Shown here: positions 1-7,135 of the stretch, piece by piece | Layout: the number at the start of each line of letters is the position of its first letter | How positions within the stretch are numbered: the first letter of the stretch is position 1 | Origin: CAYVLA01 sp964549615 [NCBI: uncultured Thermococci archaeon] | Lineage (GTDB): Archaea; CAYQAE01; CAYVLA01 | Assembly (NCBI GenBank): GCA_964549615.1 | Contig: CAZJVP010000014.1 | Span: 1 to 10,376, forward strand | Direction: 5' to 3' | Length of the DNA: 10,376 nucleotides | The notes under the pieces: generated by a model | What the model was told of the DNA's origin: nothing | Databases searched by the model: none | The model's input: the letters and a program-made list of their open reading frames with translations, nothing else | Program-made: the position numbers and the translations under genes

Positions 1-857
1 ATGGGATCGGCCACGAAGCTTCCAGGTAGGCTGGCAAAAAACCTCGTGACGATCCGCCAAAGGAGTTCGTGTTCCTGGCTGAGTGAATCTCTCCCTACAA
101 CAGCTTTAGAATTGAGCTTCTTCAACGCGCGCCTAGAGTAGCCTATCCAGTAAGCCCTTGCCTTGATGAAATCCTGGCTCAAACGGCACCTATGAACCCG
201 ATGCCATACCCTGGCCGTTGGTGAGTAGATGATGCGCTTACCGGTCTTGGCTTTGACCCTTAGGGAAAATTCGTTATCTTCCGCCATCGGCCCTTTGTGG
301 TAGCCGAATTCGTTGCAGAAGAGGCCACACTGGTCGAAAGCCACTCTCTTGAATGACATATTCATCCCCCAGGCATTTCTCACTTCCCTCACCTCTTTCC
401 AGTCGGCCCAAGCGGTGCAACTGATAATCCAGTAAAACTCCTCCGGAAACCAAGACATTGACTTGTCTTCCCACAAAGGAAAGGCAGGACCGGTGACACC
501 GACAATTGAACCATCAGCATGGGCCTTCACCATCTCCTCTGCCCAGTCCGAATAAAGGACAACATCGTCATCGACAAAGGCGATGATGTCCCCGGTTGCC
601 TCTCTTATACCCAGGTTCCTCGCGGCGGACAATCCCGGCTCGCCGTCATTGAGAATCACTTTGATGCCGCGGACACCGTTTTCTCTGATGTAAGCCTCGA
701 CTCTATCCCGCAGCTCCGTCGAGCGCTCGGCAACGAAAATGGTCTCGATGTTCGGATATGTCTGGGCTCTTATGCTCTCAAGGAGATCGTAGATATCTCT
801 TAGCCTCTCCGTGGAATAGGAAGTTACGATGACAGAGAGCAAAGGTTTCCCAGACAC
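1..857 (-). CDS. GT2 family glycosyltransferase (partial, C-terminus off the left edge)
   Basis: I read this minus-strand frame by hand: it is open from GTG at 857 to the window edge, giving 285 residues and no stop. It is a GT-A fold, family 2 glycosyltransferase that would transfer a sugar from a nucleotide donor to a lipid or glycan acceptor at the cytoplasmic face of the membrane. Residues 8-14 (SVIVTSY) form the first strand, 72-83 (GEPGLSAARNLG) follow the family pattern, and 94-98 (FVDDD) is the metal/nucleotide-binding DxD. MAEDNEF at 191-197 is the usual acidic acceptor-site motif, and VWHRVH comes near 217. The start is set by GAGGG at 865-869, seven bases upstream. It begins 10 bases after the stop of the SDR gene, as the next operon member. 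Its GC content (about 43-47% in sampled rows) is well below its neighbours (about 60-65%), which suggests separate acquisition. Donor and acceptor are unknown. Confidence 0.85.
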   Translation of the reverse strand, partial: MSGKPLLSVIVTSYSTERLRDIYDLLESIRAQTYPNIETIFVAERSTELRDRVEAYIRENGVRGIKVILNDGEPGLSAARNLGIREATGDIIAFVDDDVVLYSDWAEEMVKAHADGSIVGVTGPAFPLWEDKSMSWFPEEFYWIISCTAWADWKEVREVRNAWGMNMSFKRVAFDQCGLFCNEFGYHKGPMAEDNEFSLRVKAKTGKRIIYSPTARVWHRVHRCRLSQDFIKARAYWIGYSRRALKKLNSKAVVGRDSLSQEHELLWRIVTRFFASLPGSFVADP

Positions 858-867
858 CAAGAGACCC

Positions 868-1916
868 TCAAAAATACATCGGGCGGTGCCAAGATTGGAG
901 CCGACCCTCCGGGTTGCCAGAGAGGGACGTGCTATCGGGCAGAACCACCCACTCCTTAGGTGCCATCCTTTTTTGAATCCAAGCGTAGGTCCGTCTAAGC
1001 CCGTCCTCGAGCTCAACCCTACGACTCCAACCACGCAGGGACCTAGCCCTACAGATGTTCGCTGTCCTGCCCATGGGACCTGTTGGCTTGGACGGGTCGT
1101 ACCTCATCGTGATGTTCTTCCCAGAGATCTCGACGATCTTCTCGGCCAGAACCCTGACAGGCACCGAATCGTCGGACCCGATGTTGACGACTAGCGGCGG
1201 GTTCGAGGCCGAAACCTCCAACCTCAAGAGCGCATCGACGCAGTCGGACACGTAGGTGAATGGGCGGGTCTGATCCCCAGAGCCCCAGACAACGAAATCA
1301 ACCTCAGGGTACATGATCGCCTTCTGGATCAGCGCGGGTATGACCTGCGCTGACTTGCCCAGTGCTGCACATGGGCCGTAGATGTTGAAGATCCTGGCGA
1401 TCCCTATGTCTATGCCCCTCATCCAGCCCAGCTGTATCTCGCCAAGAAGCTTGGCCCAGCCGTATCCTCCCTCGGGGTTGTAGTACCGCAGGTCGTCCTC
1501 GCTTAGACACGCACCGGGCCGCTGCTGTAGATCGATGGGATAGACCGAGACGCTAGACGCATATACGATCTTCCTAACCTTCGTCTCCATGCACGCCCTG
1601 AAGACGTTAGCATCGATCACGAGGTTGTCCTGAAGCGCCCTCAGCTCGGCCGTCTCGCTGCCGTGAAGGTACTCGACGCTGCCAACCTCGCCGCTAGGTG
1701 AAACACCACCTCCGCCCCTTCGACTGCTTTCAGAGCCACGTCATAGCTCCTAAGATCCATCGGCTCACATTCCATCCCCACCCCAAGATCCCGGAGGTTC
1801 TGCATACACCCGCGCGAGAAGTCGTCCGCCACAACAACCTCCCTGCCCTCATCCAGCAAACGCTTCACCAGGTGGCACCCTATGAAGCCCGCTCCTCCCG
1901 TCACGACGGTCCTCAA
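868..1916 (-). CDS. GDP-mannose 3,5-epimerase-like extended SDR, frameshifted
   Basis: NAD-dependent extended SDR in two frames: 1641-1916 holds the N-terminal half and 868-1682 the rest, with no gap between them. The N-terminus has the Rossmann motif [10 protein letters not shown] and VFHLAAR. The second frame continues with GSVEYLHGS, then YASSVSVYP, catalytic YGWAK (YxxxK), ARIFNIYGP, WGSGDQTRPFTYVSDCVD, VVNIGSDDSV and a C-terminal LEDGLRRTYAWI. The order and wording of the C-terminal half resemble GDP-mannose 3,5-epimerases. Joined with one extra base near 1681-1686 (for example GG read for GGG) it gives about 349 residues, a normal family length. Start is TTG at 1916, overlapping the upstream TGA as TTGA, with GAGGG five bases before. 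It could act on a GDP-sugar, possibly the GDP-heptose made by this operon; substrate is inferred. The frameshift may be a sequencing error or a real lesion. Confidence 0.82.
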
Positions 1917-2854
1917 CCGACCCTCACCAAGACCTCCGTGATCTTCCGCTCAAGTCGCCTAAGCATGATGGCTATCGTCCCAACCGCCAGCCCCAACGAA
2001 CCGAGAACGATAAGCAAGACGGAGAGCAGAAGGTACGTTGAGTGAACCACGCCGAACAGGAGGAAGCGGTACACAAACCATGCCAAGATGGCAAACCCTG
2101 GAACAAGCGCAAGCGAGGCAATGGCCGAGAAAAGCAGCACCGGGTTGTACTCTCGCGCCAACTGGAATATCGTCCACAGCGCTCTGAATCCCTGCCGCCA
2201 AGTCGGGGCCTTCTCCTTTCCAACGCGGGCACGGTAGTTTATCGGCACGTAGGTGACCCTGCCCTCCAGGAGGGTCTGGGCGGCTATCTCCTGGTCAACA
2301 ACGAAACCAGCCCTGTCCAACATCAAGCTCTTCGCCTTCTGCGTCCTCAGAAGATACATCCCGCTGCACACATCGGGGACGTTGCTCCCCATCAGGAGGT
2401 TGAAGGCCGTAGTCAAGACCCAGTTGCCAAACCTGTGGGTGCGCGAGATGTGAGGCGAGCCCCTCGGCCTAAACCCTATGACGTGGTCGTATCCGTTCAC
2501 AAAGGGCAGGAACCTGTCGATGTCCTTCGGGTCGTAGGTGCTGTCGCCATCCATCAAGATGAAGTACGGGGTCTGAACGATCTCCCTCGCGGTCAGCACG
2601 GCTCCAGCCTTGCCTTTTCCCTGCTGCCCGACGACCCGAGCGCCAGCCTGCCTAGCAATCTCGGCGGTTCCGTCCGTCGAGTACCCATCGACAACCAAGA
2701 TGTTCCTGTAGCCACACGACTTGATCTCCTCCGTCAGCCTCCCAATCGCCTCTGCCTCGTTGAGCGTTGGGAGCACCACCGTCACCTTGTCCCGCAGTGC
2801 CTCAAGATCGATGTCCGGCACCTTGTCGGTTCCCACATCCACTGCCGTCGACAT
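1913..2854 (-). CDS. Polyprenyl-phosphate sugar transferase (DPM1/AglD-like GT2) with two C-terminal TM helices
   Basis: 313-residue family-2 glycosyltransferase of the dolichyl-phosphate mannosyl/glucosyltransferase type, which moves a sugar from a nucleotide donor to a polyprenyl phosphate at the inner membrane face. Visible features: VVLPTLNEAEAIG (26-38), VVDGYSTDGT (54-63), the DxD at 102-104 inside MDGDSTYDP, VIGFRPRG (125-132) and DVCSGMYLLR (161-170). It ends with two hydrophobic helices at about 238-263 and 272-298 and a basic tail. The ATG at 2854 lies three bases after the stop of the GalE-like gene; upstream AGGT/GGAGG sequences are available, though spacing is not ideal. Its last bases overlap the next gene as TTGA. 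In this cluster it probably loads the activated (heptose-derived) sugar, or the first sugar of a glycan, onto the lipid carrier. Family call is firm; donor is inferred. Confidence 0.87.
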   Translation of the reverse strand: MSTAVDVGTDKVPDIDLEALRDKVTVVLPTLNEAEAIGRLTEEIKSCGYRNILVVDGYSTDGTAEIARQAGARVVGQQGKGKAGAVLTAREIVQTPYFILMDGDSTYDPKDIDRFLPFVNGYDHVIGFRPRGSPHISRTHRFGNWVLTTAFNLLMGSNVPDVCSGMYLLRTQKAKSLMLDRAGFVVDQEIAAQTLLEGRVTYVPINYRARVGKEKAPTWRQGFRALWTIFQLAREYNPVLLFSAIASLALVPGFAILAWFVYRFLLFGVVHSTYLLLSVLLIVLGSLGLAVGTIAIMLRRLERKITEVLVRVG

Positions 2855-2857
2855 GGG

Positions 2858-3805
2858 CTACCTGCCGGCCTCCGGTCCAAGCGTCCATCTCGTAGTTCGC
2901 CTAATGGCCTCCTCGGCGGAGAGCTTCGGCTTCCATCCCGTCGCTTTGATCCTCTCAAGCGATAGCTGCACAATCGGGTTGTCCCCGATCCAGCCCCTTG
3001 GACCGCCGGTGTACCTCCTTCTTACCCCCGACAGCCCCATCTCGTCGATCACGATGTCGGCCACCCTGTCAACCAGCGTCTGCTCCTCAAGCCCGAGGTT
3101 GAAGATGTTCACGCCGTCCGAGGCCTTCCCATATCCGAGCATGATCCCGTCCACGCAGTCCCCGACGTAGAGGTACTCCTTGCTCTGCTTCCCATCCCCA
3201 AGGATCTCCAGCTCCTTGGGGTTTTTGCGCAGCTTGTGCACGAAGTCCCAGATCACCCCGCGCCTGCACCGCTCCCCAACCACGTTCGCAAACCTGAAAG
3301 CCCAGAACCTGATGTCGGCAAATTGGGTGTAGGCCTCCGCAAACGCTTCGCATGCAAGCTTTGATGCCCCGTAAAGCGACGTCTGAACCGGCGCGTAATC
3401 CTCCGGGGTCGGCACAACCCTTGCCTCGCCATAGACGGCCGAGCTTGACGCAAACACCAGATCGCGCACCCCATGTTTGGCCATGCCCTCAAGGATGTTC
3501 AGGGTGCCGACCAGGTTGTGATCCAGGTCCGCCCTATGGTCGACGAGGCTTGTCCTTATGTTGGCGTGGGCGGCTAGATGGAAGACCGCGTCCTTCCCTT
3601 CCAGCAGTTTTTCCACCCTATCTGCATCGCGGATGTCGACGTTGAAAACCTCCAGCCGATCGTTTGCCGCATGCTGCCTCAAGTTATCCATGGTGCCGGC
3701 CGCGAAGTTATCCCACACAGCGACGTGGTGCCCATCATCTAAAAGCCGGTCGACCAGATGGCTGCCTATGAAGCCCGCCCCGCCCGTCACCACGACCCTC
3801 TTCAA
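2858..3805 (-). CDS. NAD-dependent epimerase/dehydratase (GalE-like extended SDR)
   Basis: 315-residue extended SDR, full length for a nucleotide-sugar 4-epimerase. The NAD-binding motif [10 protein letters not shown] is at residues 7-16, VFHLAAHAN at 74-82, [10 protein letters not shown] at 118-127, and the catalytic pair Y145/K149 lies in [14 protein letters not shown] (170-178) and [11 protein letters not shown] (211-221) are typical of the substrate domain. The start is TTG at 3805, which shares bases with the TGA stop of hddC (TTGA), a layout repeated downstream and suggestive of translational coupling. Close GalE resemblance suggests C4 epimerisation of a UDP- or NDP-sugar. Its place right after hddC raises the possibility that it works on the NDP-heptose, but a general UDP-glucose/UDP-GlcNAc 4-epimerase is equally possible. 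Confidence 0.87.
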   Translation of the reverse strand: MKRVVVTGGAGFIGSHLVDRLLDDGHHVAVWDNFAAGTMDNLRQHAANDRLEVFNVDIRDADRVEKLLEGKDAVFHLAAHANIRTSLVDHRADLDHNLVGTLNILEGMAKHGVRDLVFASSSAVYGEARVVPTPEDYAPVQTSLYGASKLACEAFAEAYTQFADIRFWAFRFANVVGERCRRGVIWDFVHKLRKNPKELEILGDGKQSKEYLYVGDCVDGIMLGYGKASDGVNIFNLGLEEQTLVDRVADIVIDEMGLSGVRRRYTGGPRGWIGDNPIVQLSLERIKATGWKPKLSAEEAIRRTTRWTLGPEAGR

Positions 3806-4512
3806 ACAGTCACCTCGGGGATGCGTTGTGAAGCAAACTCTTCGAAATCCCTCAGGCCCGAAAAAGATCCGATCTCGTAGAACCTCTTCTCGGCCTGGTA
3901 TGCGAGAAGCTCACCACGCGAGATCAGCGCCTTGTAGAGGCCTTCAAGATCCGCAACCGCCCCGGCCTGGACCAAGCTCAAAGCCTCCTTCCTGAACGCG
4001 GAAAGCCCATAGTCGATATACACCATCCCCGGGCTGCGCCCCGCCTTGTCGTACGCCTTGACAAACCCTCCCTCGGCAACGACGTTGCTCCTGTCGTAGC
4101 GGTCGAAGTTGCGGTACACGACCATCAGCCCAAGCCTGTCTGAGCACCTCAACCTCTCAAACACATCCGCGTAGTCGATCTGCAGATACGAATCCCCATA
4201 GGTCAGAAGGAAGATCTCATCCAGCAGCGGCTCGGCCTTCTTCAAGGCCCCCGCCGTGCCCATCAAGCCTTTGTCCTCCACGCTGTACCTGATCCTTATC
4301 CCGAAGCGCTCCCCATCGCCCAGATGGTCCATGATCTTCTGCGCCAGGTAGCCCACGCACAGCACGGCCTCACTGATCCCACTGCGCCTGAACAGCTCAA
4401 GCTGGTGCTCGATGAAGGGCCTGCCCGCTACCGGTATCAGCGATTTGGGCGTATCCTTGGTTAGCGGCATCAGCCTGGTTCCCCGCCCCCCGGCCAACAC
4501 CACTATCTGCAA
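3802..4512 (-). CDS. hddC: Sugar-1-phosphate nucleotidyltransferase, probable D-glycero-D-manno-heptose 1-phosphate guanylyltransferase
   Basis: 236-residue cytoplasmic nucleotidyltransferase. It carries the NTP-binding signature [19 protein letters not shown] at residues 6-24, then [12 protein letters not shown], the [12 protein letters not shown] loop near 80 and TYGDSY near 105, where other family members have NGD. In the known GDP-heptose pathway HddC adds GMP to heptose 1-phosphate; the neighbouring hddA, gmhA and gmhB make this assignment much better than a generic mannose- or glucose-1-phosphate enzyme. An in-frame extension exists upstream to 4824, but that part reads as the wrong frame of gmhB. 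The TTG at 4512 has a strong GGAGGA site at 4520-4525, seven bases away, so I take it as the start, with 10 bases of overlap with gmhB. GDP rather than ADP/CDP is inferred from the pathway, not seen. Confidence 0.8.
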   Translation of the reverse strand: MQIVVLAGGRGTRLMPLTKDTPKSLIPVAGRPFIEHQLELFRRSGISEAVLCVGYLAQKIMDHLGDGERFGIRIRYSVEDKGLMGTAGALKKAEPLLDEIFLLTYGDSYLQIDYADVFERLRCSDRLGLMVVYRNFDRYDRSNVVAEGGFVKAYDKAGRSPGMVYIDYGLSAFRKEALSLVQAGAVADLEGLYKALISRGELLAYQAEKRFYEIGSFSGLRDFEEFASQRIPEVTV

Positions 4513-5168
4513 TCCTTGCTCCTCCCAGGACCCCATTGGGCGGCTGCGGCCACAGGGCCCGCCTCCTGGCCGAGAAGCTCTTGCTCTATCATCTTCGCCG
4601 CCCGGAGAAGGTCCGGAACCATGGCATCCGGCCTCCCGGACTCCTCCAACGCGCGGCACAGGTCGCACTTCGGCTGGGCGATCATGATCGTTTTGCAGCC
4701 CGCCGCCCTGCCGGCCTGAACGTCGCTTATCCCATCGCCAACCATGTAGCTTGCCGCAAGGTCCAAGCCAAGGTCCTTGGCAGCATTCAGGATCAGGCCG
4801 GGCTTTGGCTTCCTGCAGTCGCATATGGCCCTGTACTCAAGCAGCACGGCCTGCGGGTGGTGGAAGCAGTAGTACTCGGCATCCAGTCGGGCTCCCTTCT
4901 CCTTGAGAAGCGTGTGCATCTTCCTGGTCGTGCTTTCGAAAAGCCGCATCGTCGTCTTGCCCTTGGCCACCGCGGGCTGGTTTGAGGCCAGGACGACCTT
5001 TAGCCCAAGCCGGTTCAGAAGCGCTATCGCCTCCCCCGAGCCCGGAAGAAGCCTGAACTGCTCGGGCTTAAGCGGCGAATCCAACACCCCAAGCTCGGGG
5101 AAGTATACGATCTCGTTGATGGTGCCGTCCCGGTCCAGGAAAACCGCCCTACTGCCCAACGGGCACAC
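4503..5168 (-). CDS. gmhB: HAD phosphatase, D-glycero-D-manno-heptose 1,7-bisphosphate 7-phosphatase
   Basis: 221-residue HAD-superfamily enzyme of the GmhB/histidinol-phosphatase type that removes the 7-phosphate from heptose 1,7-bisphosphate. Motif I is FLDRDGT at residues 10-16 (nucleophile D12, acid D14), motif II is SNQ at 62-64, and motif IV is GDGISD at 144-149. A zinc-binding set typical of GmhB is present: C101 and H103 in CFHHP, then C116 and C118 in CDCRKPKPG; the lysines there supply motif III. It overlaps the end of gmhA by 20 bases from GTG at 5168; a TTG at 5159 with AGGGTG upstream is an alternative start and still precedes motif I. The C-terminal about 20 residues after GQEAG lie beyond the usual fold. 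Anomer preference, which would separate the GDP from the ADP route, cannot be read here, though the hddA and hddC neighbours favour the GDP route. Confidence 0.86.
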   Translation of the reverse strand: MCPLGSRAVFLDRDGTINEIVYFPELGVLDSPLKPEQFRLLPGSGEAIALLNRLGLKVVLASNQPAVAKGKTTMRLFESTTRKMHTLLKEKGARLDAEYYCFHHPQAVLLEYRAICDCRKPKPGLILNAAKDLGLDLAASYMVGDGISDVQAGRAAGCKTIMIAQPKCDLCRALEESGRPDAMVPDLLRAAKMIEQELLGQEAGPVAAAAQWGPGRSKDCR

Positions 5169-5817
5169 CCTGGCCTTGGATCATCTCGCGAAGGGCGGCG
5201 CAGATCAGGTGGGTCAAGACGAGGTGAAAACCCTCAACCTGGGGAGTTGAGTTGACTGGGACCACTATGCTTGCATCGGCGATCTTTTTTAGGGCCCCGC
5301 CGTCGAATCCCGCCAGTCCAACGACCTTCCCGCCTCGCTCCTTGATGTACCTTGCAGCCTTCAACAGGTTCTGGCTCCACGGACCGGCCTGGTCCCGACC
5401 CGAGCCGCCGTGCACGCTGATCGCGACGAGCACGTCCCCGTCGCTTGCCAAGTTCTTGAGCTGCTCCAAGTAAACGTCCTGCCAGCCAAGATCGTTCGTT
5501 ATTGCGCTCACCCAGGGCACGTTGTCGGTCAGGGCCACCGCCTTAAACCTGGGCTTTCCCGTAACCGATGTGGACTTCGATAGGTCGGCGGCAAAATGCG
5601 TCGCGGTGGAGGCCGACCCACCATTGCCAGCAACGAAAACCTGTCTGCCTTCCCGCCATGCCGAGAACAGCACCCGGATGACCCCATCGATCTCCAGCCT
5701 TGAGACCCGGCCTATGATCCCGCCAAGATCCTCAAGGTACCTGTCGACATAACCCGTCGAGCTTGCAGCATGCCTACAGGTTGATGATGATCTTGGATCC
5801 TTCCCCGCCAAAGCCAA
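5149..5817 (-). CDS. gmhA: SIS-domain sedoheptulose 7-phosphate isomerase (GmhA-like)
   Basis: 222 residues with a single SIS sugar-isomerase domain. It would convert sedoheptulose 7-phosphate to D-glycero-D-manno-heptose 7-phosphate, the first committed step. Visible are VFVAGNGGSASTATHFAADL (60-79), which is the phosphate-binding motif, ITNDLGWQDVYLEQL (106-120), ISVHGGSGRDQAGPW (133-147), replacing the common SGNS loop, and QVEGFHLVLTHLICAALRE (193-211). The recognisable domain begins near residue 22 (GYVDRYLEDL). No ATG, GTG or TTG occurs in frame between residue 3 and residue 49, so translation must begin at TTG 5817 or TTG 5811, inside hddA; GAGGTG at 5822-5827 supports this. That gives a 38-44 base overlap with hddA and an unusual serine-rich N-terminal extension. 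A rare start nearer GYVDRYL or a sequence error is possible. Confidence 0.82.
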   Translation of the reverse strand: MALAGKDPRSSSTCRHAASSTGYVDRYLEDLGGIIGRVSRLEIDGVIRVLFSAWREGRQVFVAGNGGSASTATHFAADLSKSTSVTGKPRFKAVALTDNVPWVSAITNDLGWQDVYLEQLKNLASDGDVLVAISVHGGSGRDQAGPWSQNLLKAARYIKERGGKVVGLAGFDGGALKKIADASIVVPVNSTPQVEGFHLVLTHLICAALREMIQGQGVPVGQ

Positions 5818-6754
5818 ACTGCACCTCTCTCAGCCTCTCCCGCGCCATGGCCTTCCTGACCGCGTCCCGCCCGTCGCTGCAGCAAAACATCAGAAAGCCT
5901 CCCCCGCCTGCGCCCATGATCTTTCCTCCCAGTGCCCCGTTTTCCATGCCGATCTGGTACCATCTGTCTATTGCATCGGTTGAAATGCTGGGCGATGTCG
6001 CCCTCTTCGCAAGCCAGTGTTCGTGCTGGAGGCGGCCGAACTCCTCCACATCCCCGGCCTCAAGCGCCCCCTTCACCTTTCGACCTATCTCCTTTATCCG
6101 GTGAAAGGCCTCGCACGCTCCGTCGTTGCCCCGAAGCGCGGCGGCCTGGCTGCTCAAGACCTCCGAGGCGTCCCTCCTTATCCCCGTGTAGAAGAAGAGC
6201 AGGCTTCTGCCTAGCTCGGACACCACGTCGGGGGAAAGCTCTAGCGGGTTCACATCAACCCTGCCGGACCTGTCTATCTCAAGACACAAAAATCCCCCAA
6301 AAGATGCCACGTACTCGTCCTGCTTGCCGCTTGGCTCCCTCAATAGCTCCATGTTCAGATGGCATCCCTCCTCAGCCAGCCTGAAGCGATCCGGGTTCTC
6401 GCCCTTGTACGCGTGGAGGGCATGCAGCAGCCCGACCGAAAAACTTCCCGAGGATCCCAAGCCCGACCTTGCCGGAACGTCCCCGATCGAGATCACCTCA
6501 AGGTGGCTGTTGAGCCCAAGAAGCTTCAGCGCCTCCCTGACCACCGGGTGCTCCACTTTCTCCGCGCAGTCCACGATCTCGGTGACCGAGTAGCTTACCC
6601 GGATCTCCTGCTCAAACCGCCTCTTGACTATCACGTAGACGTACTTGTCAAGCGACGCGCTGACCACGAATCCGCCGAACTTGGAGTAGTAGCAAGGCAG
6701 ATCGGTCCCCCCGCCGCCCAAAGTCAACCTCAGCGGGGTTCTGGAGATTATCAC
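5774..6754 (-). CDS. hddA: GHMP kinase, D-glycero-D-manno-heptose 7-phosphate 1-kinase
   Basis: 326-residue GHMP-family sugar kinase, matching HddA in length and motifs. The opening SRTPLRLTLGGGGTDLP (4-20) is the sugar-binding motif, VPARSGLGSSGSFSVGLLHA (93-112) is the ATP phosphate loop, GKQDEYVASFGG (143-154) holds the catalytic aspartate region, and GGKIMGAGGGGFLMF (276-290) is motif 3; the end, GSKIIINL, is also typical. It phosphorylates heptose 7-phosphate at C1 using ATP to give the alpha-1,7-bisphosphate of the GDP-heptose route, unlike HldE of the ADP route. Start is GTG at 6754 with GGTGA five bases upstream, 22 bases after the stop of the small membrane protein. A fucokinase-like GHMP kinase is the main alternative, but the adjoining gmhA, gmhB and hddC make HddA the better reading. 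Confidence 0.88.
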   Translation of the reverse strand: MIISRTPLRLTLGGGGTDLPCYYSKFGGFVVSASLDKYVYVIVKRRFEQEIRVSYSVTEIVDCAEKVEHPVVREALKLLGLNSHLEVISIGDVPARSGLGSSGSFSVGLLHALHAYKGENPDRFRLAEEGCHLNMELLREPSGKQDEYVASFGGFLCLEIDRSGRVDVNPLELSPDVVSELGRSLLFFYTGIRRDASEVLSSQAAALRGNDGACEAFHRIKEIGRKVKGALEAGDVEEFGRLQHEHWLAKRATSPSISTDAIDRWYQIGMENGALGGKIMGAGGGGFLMFCCSDGRDAVRKAMARERLREVQFGFGGEGSKIIINL

Positions 6755-6776
6755 GCATTCACCAATAACCCGGGCC

Positions 6777-7031
6777 CTAGGCGCCCGACTCTTCCTGTTT
6801 GGACGATGCGCCTGAGCCTGCAGCAGGCTCCTTTCCTACCGCGGGCTGGGACGGGGTGGAGGCCATCGTCCAACCTATCCAGGCCACGATCAGCAATACG
6901 ACCGCGACCGCTGCGAAGATGCTCAACTGTAGAACGACCACGGGGTAGGTGTAGAGGAGCAGCCCGTACACCGCAATGCCAACGATGCTCAGGATCATCA
7001 CCGCTGCCCCGATGGCCCTCTCCCTATCCAT
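6777..7031 (-). CDS. Small two-helix membrane protein of unknown function
   Basis: 84 residues. A short charged N-terminus (MDRER) is followed by two hydrophobic helices at about 8-28 and 33-56, ending WIGWTMAST, then a polar, Pro/Ala/Ser/Gly-rich tail of about 28 residues ending in acidic KQEESGA. No catalytic motif is visible. ATG 7031 is preceded by GGGAGGGG at 7039-7046, and the gene stops 22 bases before hddA. I recall similar small two-helix proteins being widespread in archaeal genomes, but that is memory, not a search. Possible roles are a membrane anchor or adaptor for the cytoplasmic heptose enzymes or glycosyltransferases; the sequence does not decide this. Confidence 0.72.
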   Translation of the reverse strand: MDRERAIGAAVMILSIVGIAVYGLLLYTYPVVVLQLSIFAAVAVVLLIVAWIGWTMASTPSQPAVGKEPAAGSGASSKQEESGA

Positions 7032-7135
7032 TCAGGGACCCCTCCCGACGAGCCATGCCCGCCACAATCCCGGGCATCCGACCCACGCTCTCCTTCCGCT
7101 GCTGTTGCCTGTCGCCGAACGCAGCACGCTTCCTC
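7032..7135 (-). other. Short inter-gene space with possible micro-ORFs
   Basis: The 104 bases between the transaldolase stop and the membrane-protein ATG are not obviously empty. AGGAGG at 7132-7137 overlaps the transaldolase stop and lies four bases before a GTG (7127) that opens 31 codons; these end in TGA directly abutting the next ATG at 7031. In another frame a stretch reading through GRMPGIVAGMARREGSLNG ends in TAG overlapping that ATG, with GTG 7086 or ATG 7077 as possible starts. The two frames compete, and neither peptide is recognisable, so I do not call a gene. The AGGAGG may simply be a leftover ribosome site. Confidence 0.3.

Noticed and set aside
2042-2965. Plus-strand open frame of 307 codons
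   Set aside because: Antisense to the DPM1-like glycosyltransferase; the product is low-complexity Arg/Pro/His-rich and has no recognisable domain.
4513-4824. N-terminal extension of the nucleotidyltransferase
   Set aside because: The extension is gmhB read in another frame. The conserved N-terminus begins right at TTG 4512, which has a well-spaced GGAGGA site.
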